From JAPLYB01 sp964481435 (lineage in GTDB: Archaea > Nanobdellota > Nanobdellia > Pacearchaeales > UBA284): a stretch of 28,108 nt of DNA. Positions 22,158 to 28,108 of the stretch are shown one piece after another (positions within the stretch are counted from its first letter, which is position 1; every line of letters starts with the position of its first letter). Location of the stretch: assembly GCA_964481435.1 (NCBI GenBank), contig CAYZTH010000008.1, forward strand, positions 1 through 28,108, read 5' to 3'. A model generated the notes under the pieces. It was given only the letters and a program-made list of their open reading frames with translations, searched no databases and was not told where the DNA came from. The translations under genes and the position numbers were made by a program.

Positions 22158-22937
22158 ATGATAATTGTACAGGTTCCAGGGGTCCATGGGCTAGGGAAGA
22201 CTCGGGGATGTGAGGATAGTCCTTGCATGATTGAAAGAGAGTTAAGGAAGAAGAAGTTGAAATATAGGGTTGTTGAGTTCAGTTTAGATAATAGTAATGT
22301 TCAAGAGATGCAGCGAGTCATTTTTTCTGAGGCAATCAAGATTTTTAGAGATAATAGGGATAGCGGCGAGAAAATAATCTTTTTAGGAGGGGATCACTCC
22401 ATTTCTTATCCGATTGCAAATGCATTCAGGCAGGTCTATAACTCTTTCTTGTTTGTTTTGGATGCTCATGTGGATCTTATGCAGGCGATGGAAGAGCCAA
22501 GTCATGAGGAGTGGCTTAGGGCTTTAATTGAGCAGGGTTTTGAACCAGAAAACTTGGTAATTGTCGGAGCAAGAAAGATATTTAAGGAAGAGGGGGATTT
22601 TTTTGAGAAAAACAGAATCAAAATAATAAAAAAGGGAGAGATATCAATTTTTTTAAAAAATGAAGAGAAATGGAAAGCGCTTGAGGAATTTGGGGGTGTC
22701 TACCTCAGCTTGGATGTCGATGTTCTTGATCCTGAATTCATCAATGCAACAGGTTATCTTGAAAAGAATGGCCTTGATGTAGAGCAAGTCAGGGTTTTTT
22801 TGAAGAGAATTTTTAATTTGAATAATTTTGTTGCAATGGATTTAGTTGAGCTGAATGTAGGAAAAGATTTAAATAACAAATCTCTTATCCTAATATCAGA
22901 GCTGCTTGGTGAGTTGATTAAGAAAGAGCAGAAATAA
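22158..22937 (+). CDS. arginase/agmatinase-family ureohydrolase
   Basis: The 259-residue enzyme of the ureohydrolase superfamily should hydrolyse a guanidino or related amide compound at a two-manganese centre. All metal-ligand motifs are present: GGDHS (77-81), DAHVD (102-106) and SLDVDVLDP (184-192), with a final MDLVELN segment (about 230-236) in the expected place. It is about 40 residues shorter than typical arginases. The N-terminal part (VQVPGVHGLGKTRGCEDSP) keeps the G-x-x-x-G-C/V-x-x-x-P start. The substrate (arginine, agmatine, formiminoglutamate or other) cannot be told from the motifs. An MFS-like gene follows 21 bp downstream on the same strand. Confidence 0.88.
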   Translation: MIIVQVPGVHGLGKTRGCEDSPCMIERELRKKKLKYRVVEFSLDNSNVQEMQRVIFSEAIKIFRDNRDSGEKIIFLGGDHSISYPIANAFRQVYNSFLFVLDAHVDLMQAMEEPSHEEWLRALIEQGFEPENLVIVGARKIFKEEGDFFEKNRIKIIKKGEISIFLKNEEKWKALEEFGGVYLSLDVDVLDPEFINATGYLEKNGLDVEQVRVFLKRIFNLNNFVAMDLVELNVGKDLNNKSLILISELLGELIKKEQK

Positions 22938-22958
22938 AAAAGAGGAAAAATAAGAAAA

Positions 22959-23633
22959 ATGAATAAGACCTTGAAGTTATTGATAGCTTCAGATACCTTT
23001 GTTTTTTTAGGATTTGGGCTGATTGCCCCTATTTTGGCCATTTATATAAAAGACAATATTGTTGGGGGAAGTTTAGCTGCTGTTGGTCTTATGAGCACTA
23101 TTTTTTTAATATCAAAAACTATTTTTCAATTATTTTTTTCCAGACTCTTTGGCCCAAAACATAGATTTTATATGGTCTGTATTGGAACATTTTTAATTAT
23201 TTGTGTCCCTTTTATTTATGTTTTTTCAACGAGGGTATGGCATTTTTATATAGCCCAATTGATTTATGGCCTTGGTGGAGGATTAGCTTATCCTGCTTGG
23301 TTTTCTTTGTTTGCCACTCATTTGACAAAAGGAAAACAAGCTTTTGAATGGAGCATTTATTCCGGGTTAGTTGGCGGAGGAGCGGGGGTATCTGCTTATT
23401 TTGGTTCAATTTTAGCTACTAATCTAGGATTTACAGTGACTTTTTTTGTTGCAGGAATACTAGCTTTAACTGGAATGATTATTTTATTAGGACTAGAGAA
23501 AGATAATTTGAAAATAATACTTCAAAAAGAAATGTTTTTGAATCCTAGAAAATCAAAAACTCTTTTGAATCCCAAAAAAGAAATCTTTTTTGTGAATAAG
23601 CATAAACCTAAACAAGTTCATGGAATCGGATGA
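22959..23633 (+). CDS. half-size MFS transporter-like protein (6 TM)
   Basis: The 224-residue protein has six predicted membrane segments (about residues 7-30, 37-60, 71-90, 96-119, 128-148 and 155-178). A basic, hydrophilic tail follows, with a short LNPRK/LNPKK repeat. The first segments (ASDTFVFLGFGLIAPILAIYI; GLMSTIFLISKTIFQLFFSRLFG) look like the N-terminal half of a major facilitator transporter. Normal MFS proteins have twelve segments, so this is either a genuine half-size protein that dimerises or a truncated gene. The frame is clean and ends in a 4-bp overlap (ATGA) with thpR, which argues for a real short gene. Substrate is unknown. Confidence 0.75.
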   Translation: MNKTLKLLIASDTFVFLGFGLIAPILAIYIKDNIVGGSLAAVGLMSTIFLISKTIFQLFFSRLFGPKHRFYMVCIGTFLIICVPFIYVFSTRVWHFYIAQLIYGLGGGLAYPAWFSLFATHLTKGKQAFEWSIYSGLVGGGAGVSAYFGSILATNLGFTVTFFVAGILALTGMIILLGLEKDNLKIILQKEMFLNPRKSKTLLNPKKEIFFVNKHKPKQVHGIG

Positions 23634-24157
23634 GACTTTTTCTTGCTATTGAGTTGAGTAAAGAAGTTAAAAATGAATTAATTAAAACTCAAGAGGAATT
23701 AAAAGCTTTTTTAGATGCAAAGTTTGTTGAAAAAGAGAATCTTCATCTGACTCTGAAATTCTTTGGAGATGTTGAAGATAAAAAAGTAGGAGAGATGGTG
23801 GAAAAGCTGAAAAGAGTCAAGTTCAAATCCTTTTTGTCCGGGCTTGAGGGGATTGGCTTTTTTCCTTCTGAAAAGATGATAAGAGTTTTATGGGTTGGAG
23901 TCGAACCTAGGGAGAAAATAGAAGGGCTATATCAAGAAATCGAGAAAGTGTTTGGGAATAATCCCGAAAGATTTGAATCACACATAACTCTCGCAAGAAT
24001 AAAATCTCTCCAGGATAAAAACGAATTCTTAGATAAGATAAAACAGGTTAAGGTCAAGCCCCTTGAGTTTGAAGTTAGGGAATTTGTACTGAAAAAATCA
24101 ACTTTGACTCCAAACGGACCGGTCTATGAAGATGTTGAGAGATTCAATCTTGGTTAA
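23630..24157 (+). CDS. thpR: RNA 2',3'-cyclic phosphodiesterase (2H family)
   Basis: The 175-residue 2H phosphoesterase opens 2',3'-cyclic phosphates on RNA ends (LigT/ThpR family, known to ligate tRNA halves in vitro in bacteria). Both signature HxTx motifs are present: HLTL (39-42) in LHLTLKFFGDV, and HITL (118-121) in RFESHITLARI. The MRLFLAIEL start and the VREFVLKKSTLTPNGPVYE ending are also typical. Length is standard. In an archaeon with spliced tRNAs (an intron is present in this window) a role in tRNA end processing is plausible but inferred. Its ATG overlaps the stop of the MFS-like gene, so the two are probably translated together. It converges with the ERCC4 nuclease gene with 7 bp between stops. 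Confidence 0.93.
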   Translation: MRLFLAIELSKEVKNELIKTQEELKAFLDAKFVEKENLHLTLKFFGDVEDKKVGEMVEKLKRVKFKSFLSGLEGIGFFPSEKMIRVLWVGVEPREKIEGLYQEIEKVFGNNPERFESHITLARIKSLQDKNEFLDKIKQVKVKPLEFEVREFVLKKSTLTPNGPVYEDVERFNLG

Positions 24158-24164
24158 TTGGTTT

Positions 24165-24782
24165 TTAGTCTGGATAAGGAAATTCTAGAATCTTTTTCAT
24201 TTCATTAATCTTATTCTTGTCTAGGTGATTTTCAAGATCTTCCTCTTTTGAATTGACTATCTGTTTTATTGTCTTGAATTCTTTTAAGAGGGTCTTTGCT
24301 GTTGTCGGACCTATGCCTGGAAAGGATTCTAGGATAATCTGCTGTTTTTCTTGAAGGGTATGGCCTATTCTTTTTTGAATTAGGCTTGTTTCATTAGGTG
24401 TTTTGTTCTGTCTTTTGTCTAGAAGAATAAGAAAGTCCGCTGTTTCTTGATAGGTTTTTGAGAATATAACTGGGATGTTGGAGTCAAGCATAATTGATAG
24501 TAGCATGCCCCTTATGGCATTAGGATGAATCTTTATTTTCTGCTTTTCTTCTCCTTCAAGAATAAGAAGTTGTTTTGGATACTGTTTAAGGTTTTGAAGT
24601 TGTATCATAAGCCTTTTTGAGAGCATGCTTGAGATAAAATCATTTAGAGTTTTTCTTTCTATGGCTATGTCCCCAACAATATAATCTCCGATTTCTAGAA
24701 GTTTAAGTTCAATTTGGGCTTGCTTTTCAATCAAATCTGAGACAATGAGTGAATTTTTCTCTCTTTGGTCTACGACTATCAT
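24165..24782 (-). CDS. ERCC4-type nuclease with helix-hairpin-helix (Hef nuclease half)
   Basis: XPF/Hef-type structure-specific endonuclease that cuts branched DNA at stalled forks. The 205-residue product contains VDQREKNS (D5, R7, E8), LEIGDYIVGD (D33) and the catalytic IERKTLND (E43-R44-K45...D49), the V/IERKxxxD signature. A C-terminal (HhH)2 domain holds SFPGIGPTTAKTLLKEF (about 153-169). I chose ATG 24782, where the conserved domain begins, with ATTTATTAC about 28 nt upstream; a longer frame to 24878 would include that promoter. There is no helicase domain and no C-terminal PCNA box, unlike crenarchaeal XPF. The Hef-like helicase is encoded separately two genes upstream on the same strand. 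Confidence 0.92.
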   Translation of the reverse strand: MIVVDQREKNSLIVSDLIEKQAQIELKLLEIGDYIVGDIAIERKTLNDFISSMLSKRLMIQLQNLKQYPKQLLILEGEEKQKIKIHPNAIRGMLLSIMLDSNIPVIFSKTYQETADFLILLDKRQNKTPNETSLIQKRIGHTLQEKQQIILESFPGIGPTTAKTLLKEFKTIKQIVNSKEEDLENHLDKNKINEMKKILEFPYPD

Positions 24783-24804
24783 AAAGAGATAATGGGGATA
24801 AGAA

Positions 24805-24816
24805 GTAATAAATCTT
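24805..24816 (-). promoter_or_regulatory. TATA-like element of ERCC4 nuclease gene
   Basis: AAGATTTATTAC on the minus strand is centred about 28 nt before ATG 24782. It decides the start by making the longer frame unlikely. Confidence 0.4.
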
Positions 24817-24845
24817 ATGTGCGGGGTATCTGGTGAATAGTTAAT

Positions 24846-24886
24846 CTTTTTGACAACGTTGTGCCATCTCTTTGGCACTCAAAAAG
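24846..24886. repeat. stem-loop of the GTGC/GCAC palindrome family
   Basis: CTTTTTGA (24846-24853) pairs with TCAAAAAG (24879-24886). Next inward, GTGCC (24861-24865) pairs with GGCAC (24874-24878), leaving CAACGTT bulged. The string ACAACGTTGTGC is shared with the hairpin behind tyrS at 15293. It lies between the glutaredoxin stop and the nuclease promoter and may end the upstream transcript. Confidence 0.55.
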
Positions 24887-24937
24887 TAGAATTTAGAATT
24901 TATTTTCACTTAACTCTTATAGTCTTGTTTTTAGAAA

Positions 24938-25183
24938 TCACTTTATTCCCAAGAGTTCCCTTATCTTTGCTTCATTGAATCCAATGACGATTGAGCCATT
25001 GATATCAACTACTGGAACTCCCATCTGGCCTGATTTGTCAATCATCTCTTGGGCTGCTTTTCTATCTTTTCCAACATCCACGTCCTGAAAGGCGATGTCA
25101 TGTTCTTTGAGAAAATTCTTTACAACATGGCACCAAGGGCATGTCTGGGTTGAATAAACTATTACTTTATTTTCTTTTGCCAT
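24938..25183 (-). CDS. glutaredoxin-like thiol oxidoreductase
   Basis: The 81-residue glutaredoxin/NrdH-type protein carries out thiol-disulfide exchange. The active site CPWC (residues 15-18) follows KVIVYSTQT, and the cis-proline loop GVPVVDINGSIVIGF (about 54-68) completes the thioredoxin fold. The short C-terminal helix NEAKIRELLGI is normal. I chose ATG 25183, where the fold begins; a longer frame to 25237 adds 18 residues that overlap the upstream gene and resemble no domain. It sits 7 bp behind the 74-residue CxxC protein and likely shares its transcript. No dedicated reductase is visible here. Confidence 0.92.
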   Translation of the reverse strand: MAKENKVIVYSTQTCPWCHVVKNFLKEHDIAFQDVDVGKDRKAAQEMIDKSGQMGVPVVDINGSIVIGFNEAKIRELLGIK

Positions 25184-25190
25184 ATTTTGT

Positions 25191-25415
25191 TTATGAATAC
25201 CAAGAATTGCAATGTTCACAACGATACTCTTTTGCACCCTCTGTAGCTATCTTAGAAATTGGGCCAATGTGCCTGTCTTTTCCGAGTATATTTTGCCCAG
25301 TTCTTTGACACTCTTGAAATGTCGATTCATTCACGCCAACTAACATCCCAAGAGCGACTCCCGGGCCGTGTTCATTTGCTACTGCAAAAGCAAAATCTAA
25401 TCCACCTTCGGGCAT
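25191..25415 (-). CDS. small hypothetical protein with C-terminal CxxC, 74 aa
   Basis: I do not recognise this protein. The 74 residues start MPEGGLDFAFAVANEHGPGVALGMLVGVNESTF, glycine-rich with a soluble pattern. They end in GAKEYRCEHCNSWYS, where CEHC could bind metal or form a redox pair. There is one further cysteine in FQECQRTG. It lies 7 bp ahead of the glutaredoxin gene on the same strand, so a redox or metal-handling partnership is possible. AT-rich sequence with AATTAAATAATAAAATACC precedes the start on the minus strand. It separates the Hef-like helicase gene (68 bp upstream) from the rest of the cluster. Confidence 0.7.
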   Translation of the reverse strand: MPEGGLDFAFAVANEHGPGVALGMLVGVNESTFQECQRTGQNILGKDRHIGPISKIATEGAKEYRCEHCNSWYS

Positions 25416-25483
25416 TTTATTTTGGTATTTTATTATTTAATTATCTTTTCGATAGGACCCTTTCTTTTTAAATGTTTTGAACA

Positions 25484-27067
25484 TTAGGTAAAAGAGCCGA
25501 GGCTTTTCTGTTTTTTGTCTCCTTTTAGGGCATCTTTTTTCAGGTCACTTTTAACTTGATCTAGAATATTGTACATTTTTTTCTCTTTGTGAAAAGAAGC
25601 CCAGTGATAACTTTCGTCTCGTGTTCCTTGGGTCATTAAAATAACTAGTCTTCCAGGTTTTAATCTGGCTGTTCTTCCTGCTCGCTGGATTTTTCTTATG
25701 GCGCTTGGAACTGGTTCGTAGAATACAACCAGATTAACTTCGGGGATATCTAGGCCTTCCTCTCCAATAGATGTGGAAACAAGACAGCTTAGTTCTCCTT
25801 GTTTAAATTTATGGAGAATTGCGTGCTGCTCTTTCTGACTTAATCCATCAACAAGTTTTTTCTTTGCCTGTCCGATGAAGACTGCAGATTTTATCCCAGA
25901 CTTATTAAGTCTTTCATTTATTGTTGCTCCTGTATCTCGATACTGGGAAAAAATTAATATTTTTGCATTCGAGTTGTTTTTTAGTGTCTCTTGAACAATT
26001 TCGAGCAGTTTGGCGAGCTTAGGATGTTCAAATCCCTGTTCAAAGAGCTTTGTTGCTAGGGTGTAGGCATCTTGGAAAAAATTTGAGTTAACTATTTGCA
26101 CAACTCCTTTGCTTTTTTTTTCTTTGGCTTGATTGTGCATCTCATTAAGATACTTAACAAGTGTTTCCAGAGTCTGTGTTTCAAGAAGTTCAAGTGCATG
26201 ACCTATTTTGATTGCTTGAGCACAGACCGATATTCCTCGGAGAACGTTAAAGTTTTTATTTCCTTGGAGCACCATATTCCTAAGTTTAAATTGAAGTTCT
26301 AATAGGGTGACTTTGGTGACTTGTTTAAAAATAAGTTTTCTGTTTTGAAGTTCTTCAATTCTCTTATCATATAAAGCTTTCAAAAGAACTCTGATATCCC
26401 GAAGTTCTTGGGGAAAGTCTATTTTTACAAGATCATAAGTAAGTTTTTGGAGATATGGAATAACATCTTCTGACTCTCTTGTACGAACTTCAACTTCTTC
26501 TATATTCAGGTTGTCACATATCTCCCGGACTTTCTCTTTATCGGAGCCTGGAGAGGCAGTTAAGCCAAGGATTCTTTCGTGTAGCGCTTGTTCTTTATAT
26601 TTTTTTGAAACATAAGTGTAGGAATAGTTTTTCAGGCATCGATGGCATTCGTCTTCAATTAATAAGGAGACGTCTTTTAGATTGATAATGCCTTTTTCCA
26701 GGTCATTGTGTATGCATTGTGGCGTTGAAAATATGATCTGGGCTCTTTTCCAGATTTCTGCTCGCTTTGCGGAATTTATCTTGCCTGTAAAAATGTGTAT
26801 TTCATAATCTTCGGAATTGGGAAAATCCTTTTTGAAGGAATCAAAATGCTGTTCAACTAGGGGCCTGGTTGGAGCAAGCAAGAGAATTTTTGAATCAGGA
26901 TATAGTTTTAGACGCTCTTGAGCGAGCAGCAGGGCAACAAGAGTCTTGCCCATCCCTGTTGGAAGAATAACTAGGCAATTCTTTGTTTTGCATGTTTCAA
27001 CTATTGCAGATTGGTAAGCTCGTGGTTCCATTTTCGGCTTTGTGATAATAGGAGATTCAAAGGTCAT
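25484..27067 (-). CDS. Hef/MPH1-like superfamily 2 DNA helicase
   Basis: This corresponds to the helicase half of archaeal Hef (FANCM/Mph1 group), which remodels stalled forks. The 527 residues carry Q-motif-like RAYQ, motif I PTGMGKT (36-42), Ia APTRPLVEQH, motif II DECH (139-142) and motif III LTASPG (169-174). A helical insert typical of Hef (about 215-345) follows, then motif IV ILIFSQYRDT, motif V STSIGEEGLDIPEVNLVVFYE and motif VI QRAGRTAR. The C-terminus ends QKSLGSFT, close to a PCNA-interacting QxxLxxFF box. The usual fused ERCC4 nuclease is absent and is encoded about 0.7 kb downstream. A palindromic TATA box lies about 28 nt before the ATG. Confidence 0.94.
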   Translation of the reverse strand: MTFESPIITKPKMEPRAYQSAIVETCKTKNCLVILPTGMGKTLVALLLAQERLKLYPDSKILLLAPTRPLVEQHFDSFKKDFPNSEDYEIHIFTGKINSAKRAEIWKRAQIIFSTPQCIHNDLEKGIINLKDVSLLIEDECHRCLKNYSYTYVSKKYKEQALHERILGLTASPGSDKEKVREICDNLNIEEVEVRTRESEDVIPYLQKLTYDLVKIDFPQELRDIRVLLKALYDKRIEELQNRKLIFKQVTKVTLLELQFKLRNMVLQGNKNFNVLRGISVCAQAIKIGHALELLETQTLETLVKYLNEMHNQAKEKKSKGVVQIVNSNFFQDAYTLATKLFEQGFEHPKLAKLLEIVQETLKNNSNAKILIFSQYRDTGATINERLNKSGIKSAVFIGQAKKKLVDGLSQKEQHAILHKFKQGELSCLVSTSIGEEGLDIPEVNLVVFYEPVPSAIRKIQRAGRTARLKPGRLVILMTQGTRDESYHWASFHKEKKMYNILDQVKSDLKKDALKGDKKQKSLGSFT

Positions 27068-27089
27068 ATGATTAGAAAAATGGGCAAGA

Positions 27090-27099
27090 CTTTATAAAG
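27090..27099. promoter_or_regulatory. palindromic TATA box between divergent genes
   Basis: CTTTATAAAG is a perfect palindrome. It lies about 28 nt before the helicase ATG (minus) and 55 nt before the 65-residue membrane protein gene (plus), which has its own AAAGGAGG ribosome site. It may drive both directions. Confidence 0.55.
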
Positions 27100-27149
27100 A
27101 ATTAGTTCTTTTTGTTCTTAATAGAGAATAAACTGAAAGGAGGCATAAA

Positions 27150-27347
27150 ATGTGTTTTAGTTATCTGAATAAGGTAATCAAGAAGTATAAATGGTGGCAT
27201 ATATCCCTGTTGAAATTATGTGTTCTAGCATTTGCTTTGATGATTGCTAAGTTATGGAACGGAATTTTAATTTTAGAATGGTATTGGTATCTGGTATTTG
27301 GGATAGTTTTGATGATACCTTTGCTGATAAAGTTTTTTAGTAAATAA
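27150..27347 (+). CDS. small membrane protein, 65 aa
   Basis: The 65-residue protein has a basic N-terminus (NKVIKKYKWWH) and two hydrophobic segments, about residues 18-36 (LLKLCVLAFALMIAKLW) and 40-60 (LILEWYWYLVFGIVLMIPLLI). The turn between them is short and the last residues are KFFSK. Two helices with positively charged ends suggest a hairpin in the cytoplasmic membrane with both ends inside. The reading frame is supported by a strong ribosome site, AAAGGAGG at 27136-27143, 6 nt before ATG. Family and function are unknown to me. It converges with the HIT gene with only 5 bp between stops. Confidence 0.75.
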   Translation: MCFSYLNKVIKKYKWWHISLLKLCVLAFALMIAKLWNGILILEWYWYLVFGIVLMIPLLIKFFSK

Positions 27348-27352
27348 TTTTT

Positions 27353-27775
27353 TTACTTTTTTATTTCTTTTTTTATTTTTATGGCAATTCCCTCTAGCTC
27401 ATCTGGAGAGAGGTCTTTATTCGGCCAACCTTTAAGGCCGTCTCCCTTGAATCTGGGAATAATGTGTACATGTAGATGTTTGACTATTTGTCCTGCAAGT
27501 TCCCCATTGTTTACTGTAAAGTTGAAATCATTCGTCTTTAGAATTTTTGACAGAGGTTTTGTCAGTTTTTTAGCAACTAAAAAAATATTCTCAATTATTT
27601 TGTCATCTGTTTCAAGAAAAGTATCTGAATGTTTTTTAGGCATTAAAAGAATGTGGCCTGGATTTACTGGATGAATGTCTAGCATGGCAAAGAAATCTTT
27701 GTCTTCATAGATTTTGTAAGAGGGGATTTCTCCTTTGATGATTTTGCAGAAAATGCAATCTTTTTTATCAGACAT
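27353..27775 (-). CDS. HIT-family nucleotide hydrolase
   Basis: The 140-residue histidine-triad protein belongs to the Hint/Fhit superfamily and acts on nucleoside phosphoramidates or dinucleotides. It starts with a CIFCKIIKGEIP zinc/CxxC element (C7, C10) and the DIHPVNPGHILLMPKKH strand. The full triad is HLHVHIIPR (H100, H102, H104), preceded by NNGELAGQIVKH. Length and order are standard for Hint-type members. Substrate cannot be specified. No clear TATA box was found at the expected distance; a TTCG-looped hairpin lies about 57 nt upstream of the start. Confidence 0.95.
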   Translation of the reverse strand: MSDKKDCIFCKIIKGEIPSYKIYEDKDFFAMLDIHPVNPGHILLMPKKHSDTFLETDDKIIENIFLVAKKLTKPLSKILKTNDFNFTVNNGELAGQIVKHLHVHIIPRFKGDGLKGWPNKDLSPDELEGIAIKIKKEIKK

Positions 27776-27831
27776 TTTTAAAAAATATTCGTTGATGTAA
27801 GGTGGAGTAGGGGGTTTGTTTTTTTAGTCTT

Positions 27832-27843
27832 GTGCTTCGGCAC
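27832..27843. repeat. GTGC-TTCG-GCAC hairpin
   Basis: A stem GTGC/GCAC is closed by a stable TTCG loop. It shares CTTGTGCT...GCACC with the left-edge copy at 4-18. It lies in the 109-bp space between the HIT gene and the 40-residue peptide gene. Confidence 0.55.
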
Positions 27844-27884
27844 CAAAACAATAAGATCGGGAATTAATTAAATTTAACTTATCT

Positions 27885-28007
27885 CTATCCAATATACCTT
27901 AAATCTTTTTTTTCAATATTCTCTTCCGGAGTTTCAATATTAAAATCTTTGTTAATCTCGGCTTCTATTCTTTCGTAAACCTCTTTTTTCTTTACTTTTT
28001 TTACCAT
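27885..28007 (-). CDS. small charged protein, 40 aa
   Basis: Read from ATG 28007 on the minus strand, this encodes 40 residues: a lysine-rich start (MVKKVKKKEVYERIEAEIN), then DFNIETPEENIEKKDLRYIG and TAG at 27885. The composition is charged with one probable amphipathic helix and no membrane segment. A TTTTTATATGCC box is centred about 23-25 nt before the ATG, as for other leaderless genes in this window. That is the main reason to accept so short a gene. A second TATA-like string lies only 5 nt from the ATG and is unlikely to be used for it. No family is recognised. Confidence 0.5.
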   Translation of the reverse strand: MVKKVKKKEVYERIEAEINKDFNIETPEENIEKKDLRYIG

Positions 28008-28023
28008 GCTTTTATAAATAATC

Positions 28024-28035
28024 GGCATATAAAAA
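28024..28035 (-). promoter_or_regulatory. TATA box of the 40-residue gene
   Basis: TTTTTATATGCC on the minus strand lies about 25 nt before ATG 28007, consistent with a leaderless start. Two small palindromes, TTTGTGCACAAA (28039-28050) and TGACATTTGTCA (28068-28079), lie further upstream and might be regulator sites. Confidence 0.4.
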
Positions 28036-28108
28036 GCTTTGTGCACAAAAAAGTATGTGTAGGTTCATGACATTTGTCACCCCCTAGAATAATTTGCTAA
28101 AATCAAAA

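Noticed and set aside
21998..22213. 71-residue plus-strand frame before the arginase-family gene
   Set aside because: It runs through a palindrome and the arginase promoter, has odd composition and overlaps the arginase start in another frame.
24783..24878. N-terminal extension of the ERCC4 nuclease
   Set aside because: It contains the likely TATA element and has no conserved residues; the domain begins at ATG 24782.
25184..25237. N-terminal extension of glutaredoxin
   Set aside because: It overlaps the upstream gene and lies outside the thioredoxin fold; ATG 25183 fits the family start.
1..28108. CRISPR array or inteins
   Set aside because: No regularly spaced direct repeats were seen, and the Pol D subunits and helicase, common intein hosts, have uninterrupted normal-length domains.

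Overview
The window is AT-rich, densely packed archaeal DNA. It encodes a D-family DNA polymerase (both subunits), an Orc1/Cdc6 initiator, an archaeal-type tyrosyl-tRNA synthetase, Hef-type helicase and ERCC4-type nuclease proteins, a PRC-barrel protein, a KRGQ-type class III signal peptide and an intron-containing tRNA-Ser. Many genes have a TATA-like box 25-30 nt before the start codon, so leaderless mRNAs are expected. The gene style (short intergenic spaces, half-size transporter, split Hef, small orphan proteins) suggests a DPANN archaeon of the Pacearchaeota/Woesearchaeota kind. This placement is inferred from gene content, not from a tree.

Layout. Positions 1-850 hold a hairpin and a probable GT-A-fold glycosyltransferase. 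Positions 877-2571 hold an orphan gene, a divergent tRNA-Ser(CGA) with a 58-nt intron, and a PRC-barrel/orphan gene pair. Positions 2768-4075 encode an HD-domain protein. Positions 4076-4478 look like a replication origin: an AT-only tract between two inverted ORB-like boxes. It is followed by orc1/cdc6, the Pol D small subunit and the Pol D large subunit, apparently one replication operon (4479-10914).

Positions 10911-12104 (minus) hold a parvulin and an isoprenoid-synthase-like enzyme. Next come a small acidic protein, a membrane OB-fold/DUF112 (TctA-like) pair, TyrRS, a DRG-type GTPase with TGS domain, a zinc-ribbon protein and an M16 peptidase. Positions 18165-21919 (minus) encode a pilin-like protein and a 1017-residue secreted cysteine-containing protein. 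Positions 22158-24157 (plus) hold an arginase-family enzyme, a 6-TM half MFS protein and ThpR. Positions 24165-27067 (minus) hold a Hef-like helicase and an ERCC4/HhH nuclease as separate genes, with a CxxC orphan and a glutaredoxin between them. The window ends with a small membrane protein, a HIT hydrolase and a 40-residue peptide gene.

The most interesting points are: the candidate oriC; the split Hef with a PCNA-box-like tail on the helicase half; a lysine in place of the metal-binding asparagine in the Pol D exonuclease motif; a dispersed family of GTGC-loop-GCAC palindromes in intergenic DNA; a long perfect inverted repeat upstream of the M16 peptidase; and the pilin-like/giant secreted protein pair. 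I see no CRISPR array, transposase gene or rRNA.
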